From Brevipalpus yothersi (lineage: Eukaryota > Arthropoda > Arachnida > Trombidiformes > Tenuipalpidae), in assembly GCA_003956705.1 (NCBI GenBank), contig QZCP01000112.1:445416-509415 (forward strand): a DNA stretch of 64,000 bases. The letters run 5' to 3'. Positions 63,935 to 64,000 of the stretch are shown here, piece after piece. Position 1 is the stretch's first letter. The number at the start of each line of letters is the position of its first letter. The notes beneath the pieces were generated by a model, which searched no databases, was not told the origin of the DNA, and worked only from the letters and a program-made list of their open reading frames with translations. The position numbers and the translations under genes were made by a program.

Positions 63935-64000
63935 GTAAGTAGTCTCTTTAAATTTTTATAAAAAGCATGTGAATCACACAAAAAAATGTTTCTTTATGCT
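63935..64000 (+). other. YWHAZ: 14-3-3 zeta intron at right edge
   Basis: Sequence after the GTAAGT donor of the first coding exon, running off the window. Confidence 0.8.

Noticed and set aside
1..64000. tRNA, rRNA, transposon terminal repeats or reverse-transcriptase/transposase coding
   Set aside because: I looked for T-loop-like GTTCGA contexts, long inverted repeats and hallmark protein motifs and found none convincing. A tRNAscan-SE and RepeatMasker run would settle this.

Overview
This window is nuclear DNA from an animal, most likely an arthropod and possibly a mite. It is AT-rich and full of GA/CT microsatellites, and its genes are cut by GT-AG introns. Many introns are only 56-100 bases long, others several kilobases. 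The recognisable genes are all conserved metazoan single-copy genes: SCYL2, a rabphilin/Noc2-type Rab effector, TBX1/org-1, TANGO2, DGCR8/pasha, GADD45GIP1 (mL64), DHDDS, MAP4K3/happyhour, FGFR1OP2/SIKE, an MTUS-like coiled-coil protein, afadin/canoe and 14-3-3 zeta. I built the gene models by hand from splice sites, frame continuity and family similarity recalled from memory. The species assignment is an inference.

Layout. 1-7.7 kb: 5' half of SCYL2 (minus), running off the left edge. 7.7-12.7 kb: rabphilin-like gene (minus), whose 3' end I could not resolve. 14.3-18.2 kb: TBX1/org-1 (plus). 20.5-34 kb is the gene-dense core: TANGO2 (plus), DGCR8 (minus), mL64 (plus), DHDDS (minus), MAP4K3 (plus) and FGFR1OP2-like (minus), alternating strands with short gaps. 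35-42.4 kb: MTUS-like gene (minus) with an 887-codon first coding exon. 42.4-56.4 kb: about 14 kb dominated by microsatellites, with no gene I can support. 56.4-62.2 kb: afadin (minus). 63.4-64 kb: start of 14-3-3 zeta (plus), cut by the right edge.

Functional links. The genes do not form an operon or one pathway. Individual links are known for the families. FGFR1OP2/SIKE proteins belong to STRIPAK complexes that act on Ste20 kinases, and MAP4K3 is a Ste20 kinase. Afadin is a Rap/Ras effector at adherens junctions, DGCR8 pairs with Drosha in microRNA processing, and DHDDS makes dolichol precursors. The close gene pairs (DGCR8/mL64, mL64/DHDDS, DHDDS/MAP4K3, MAP4K3/FGFR1OP2, afadin/14-3-3) probably share promoters or 3' ends, as is usual in compact arthropod genomes.

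Nothing here looks like a mobile element, a CRISPR array or a new multi-gene system. The observations most worth checking are an afadin with no room for its FHA domain, a Rab effector with no C2 domains in the available space, a TBX1 that stops just after the T-box, a TANGO2 whose NRDE motif reads VRDE, and a few orphan exons.
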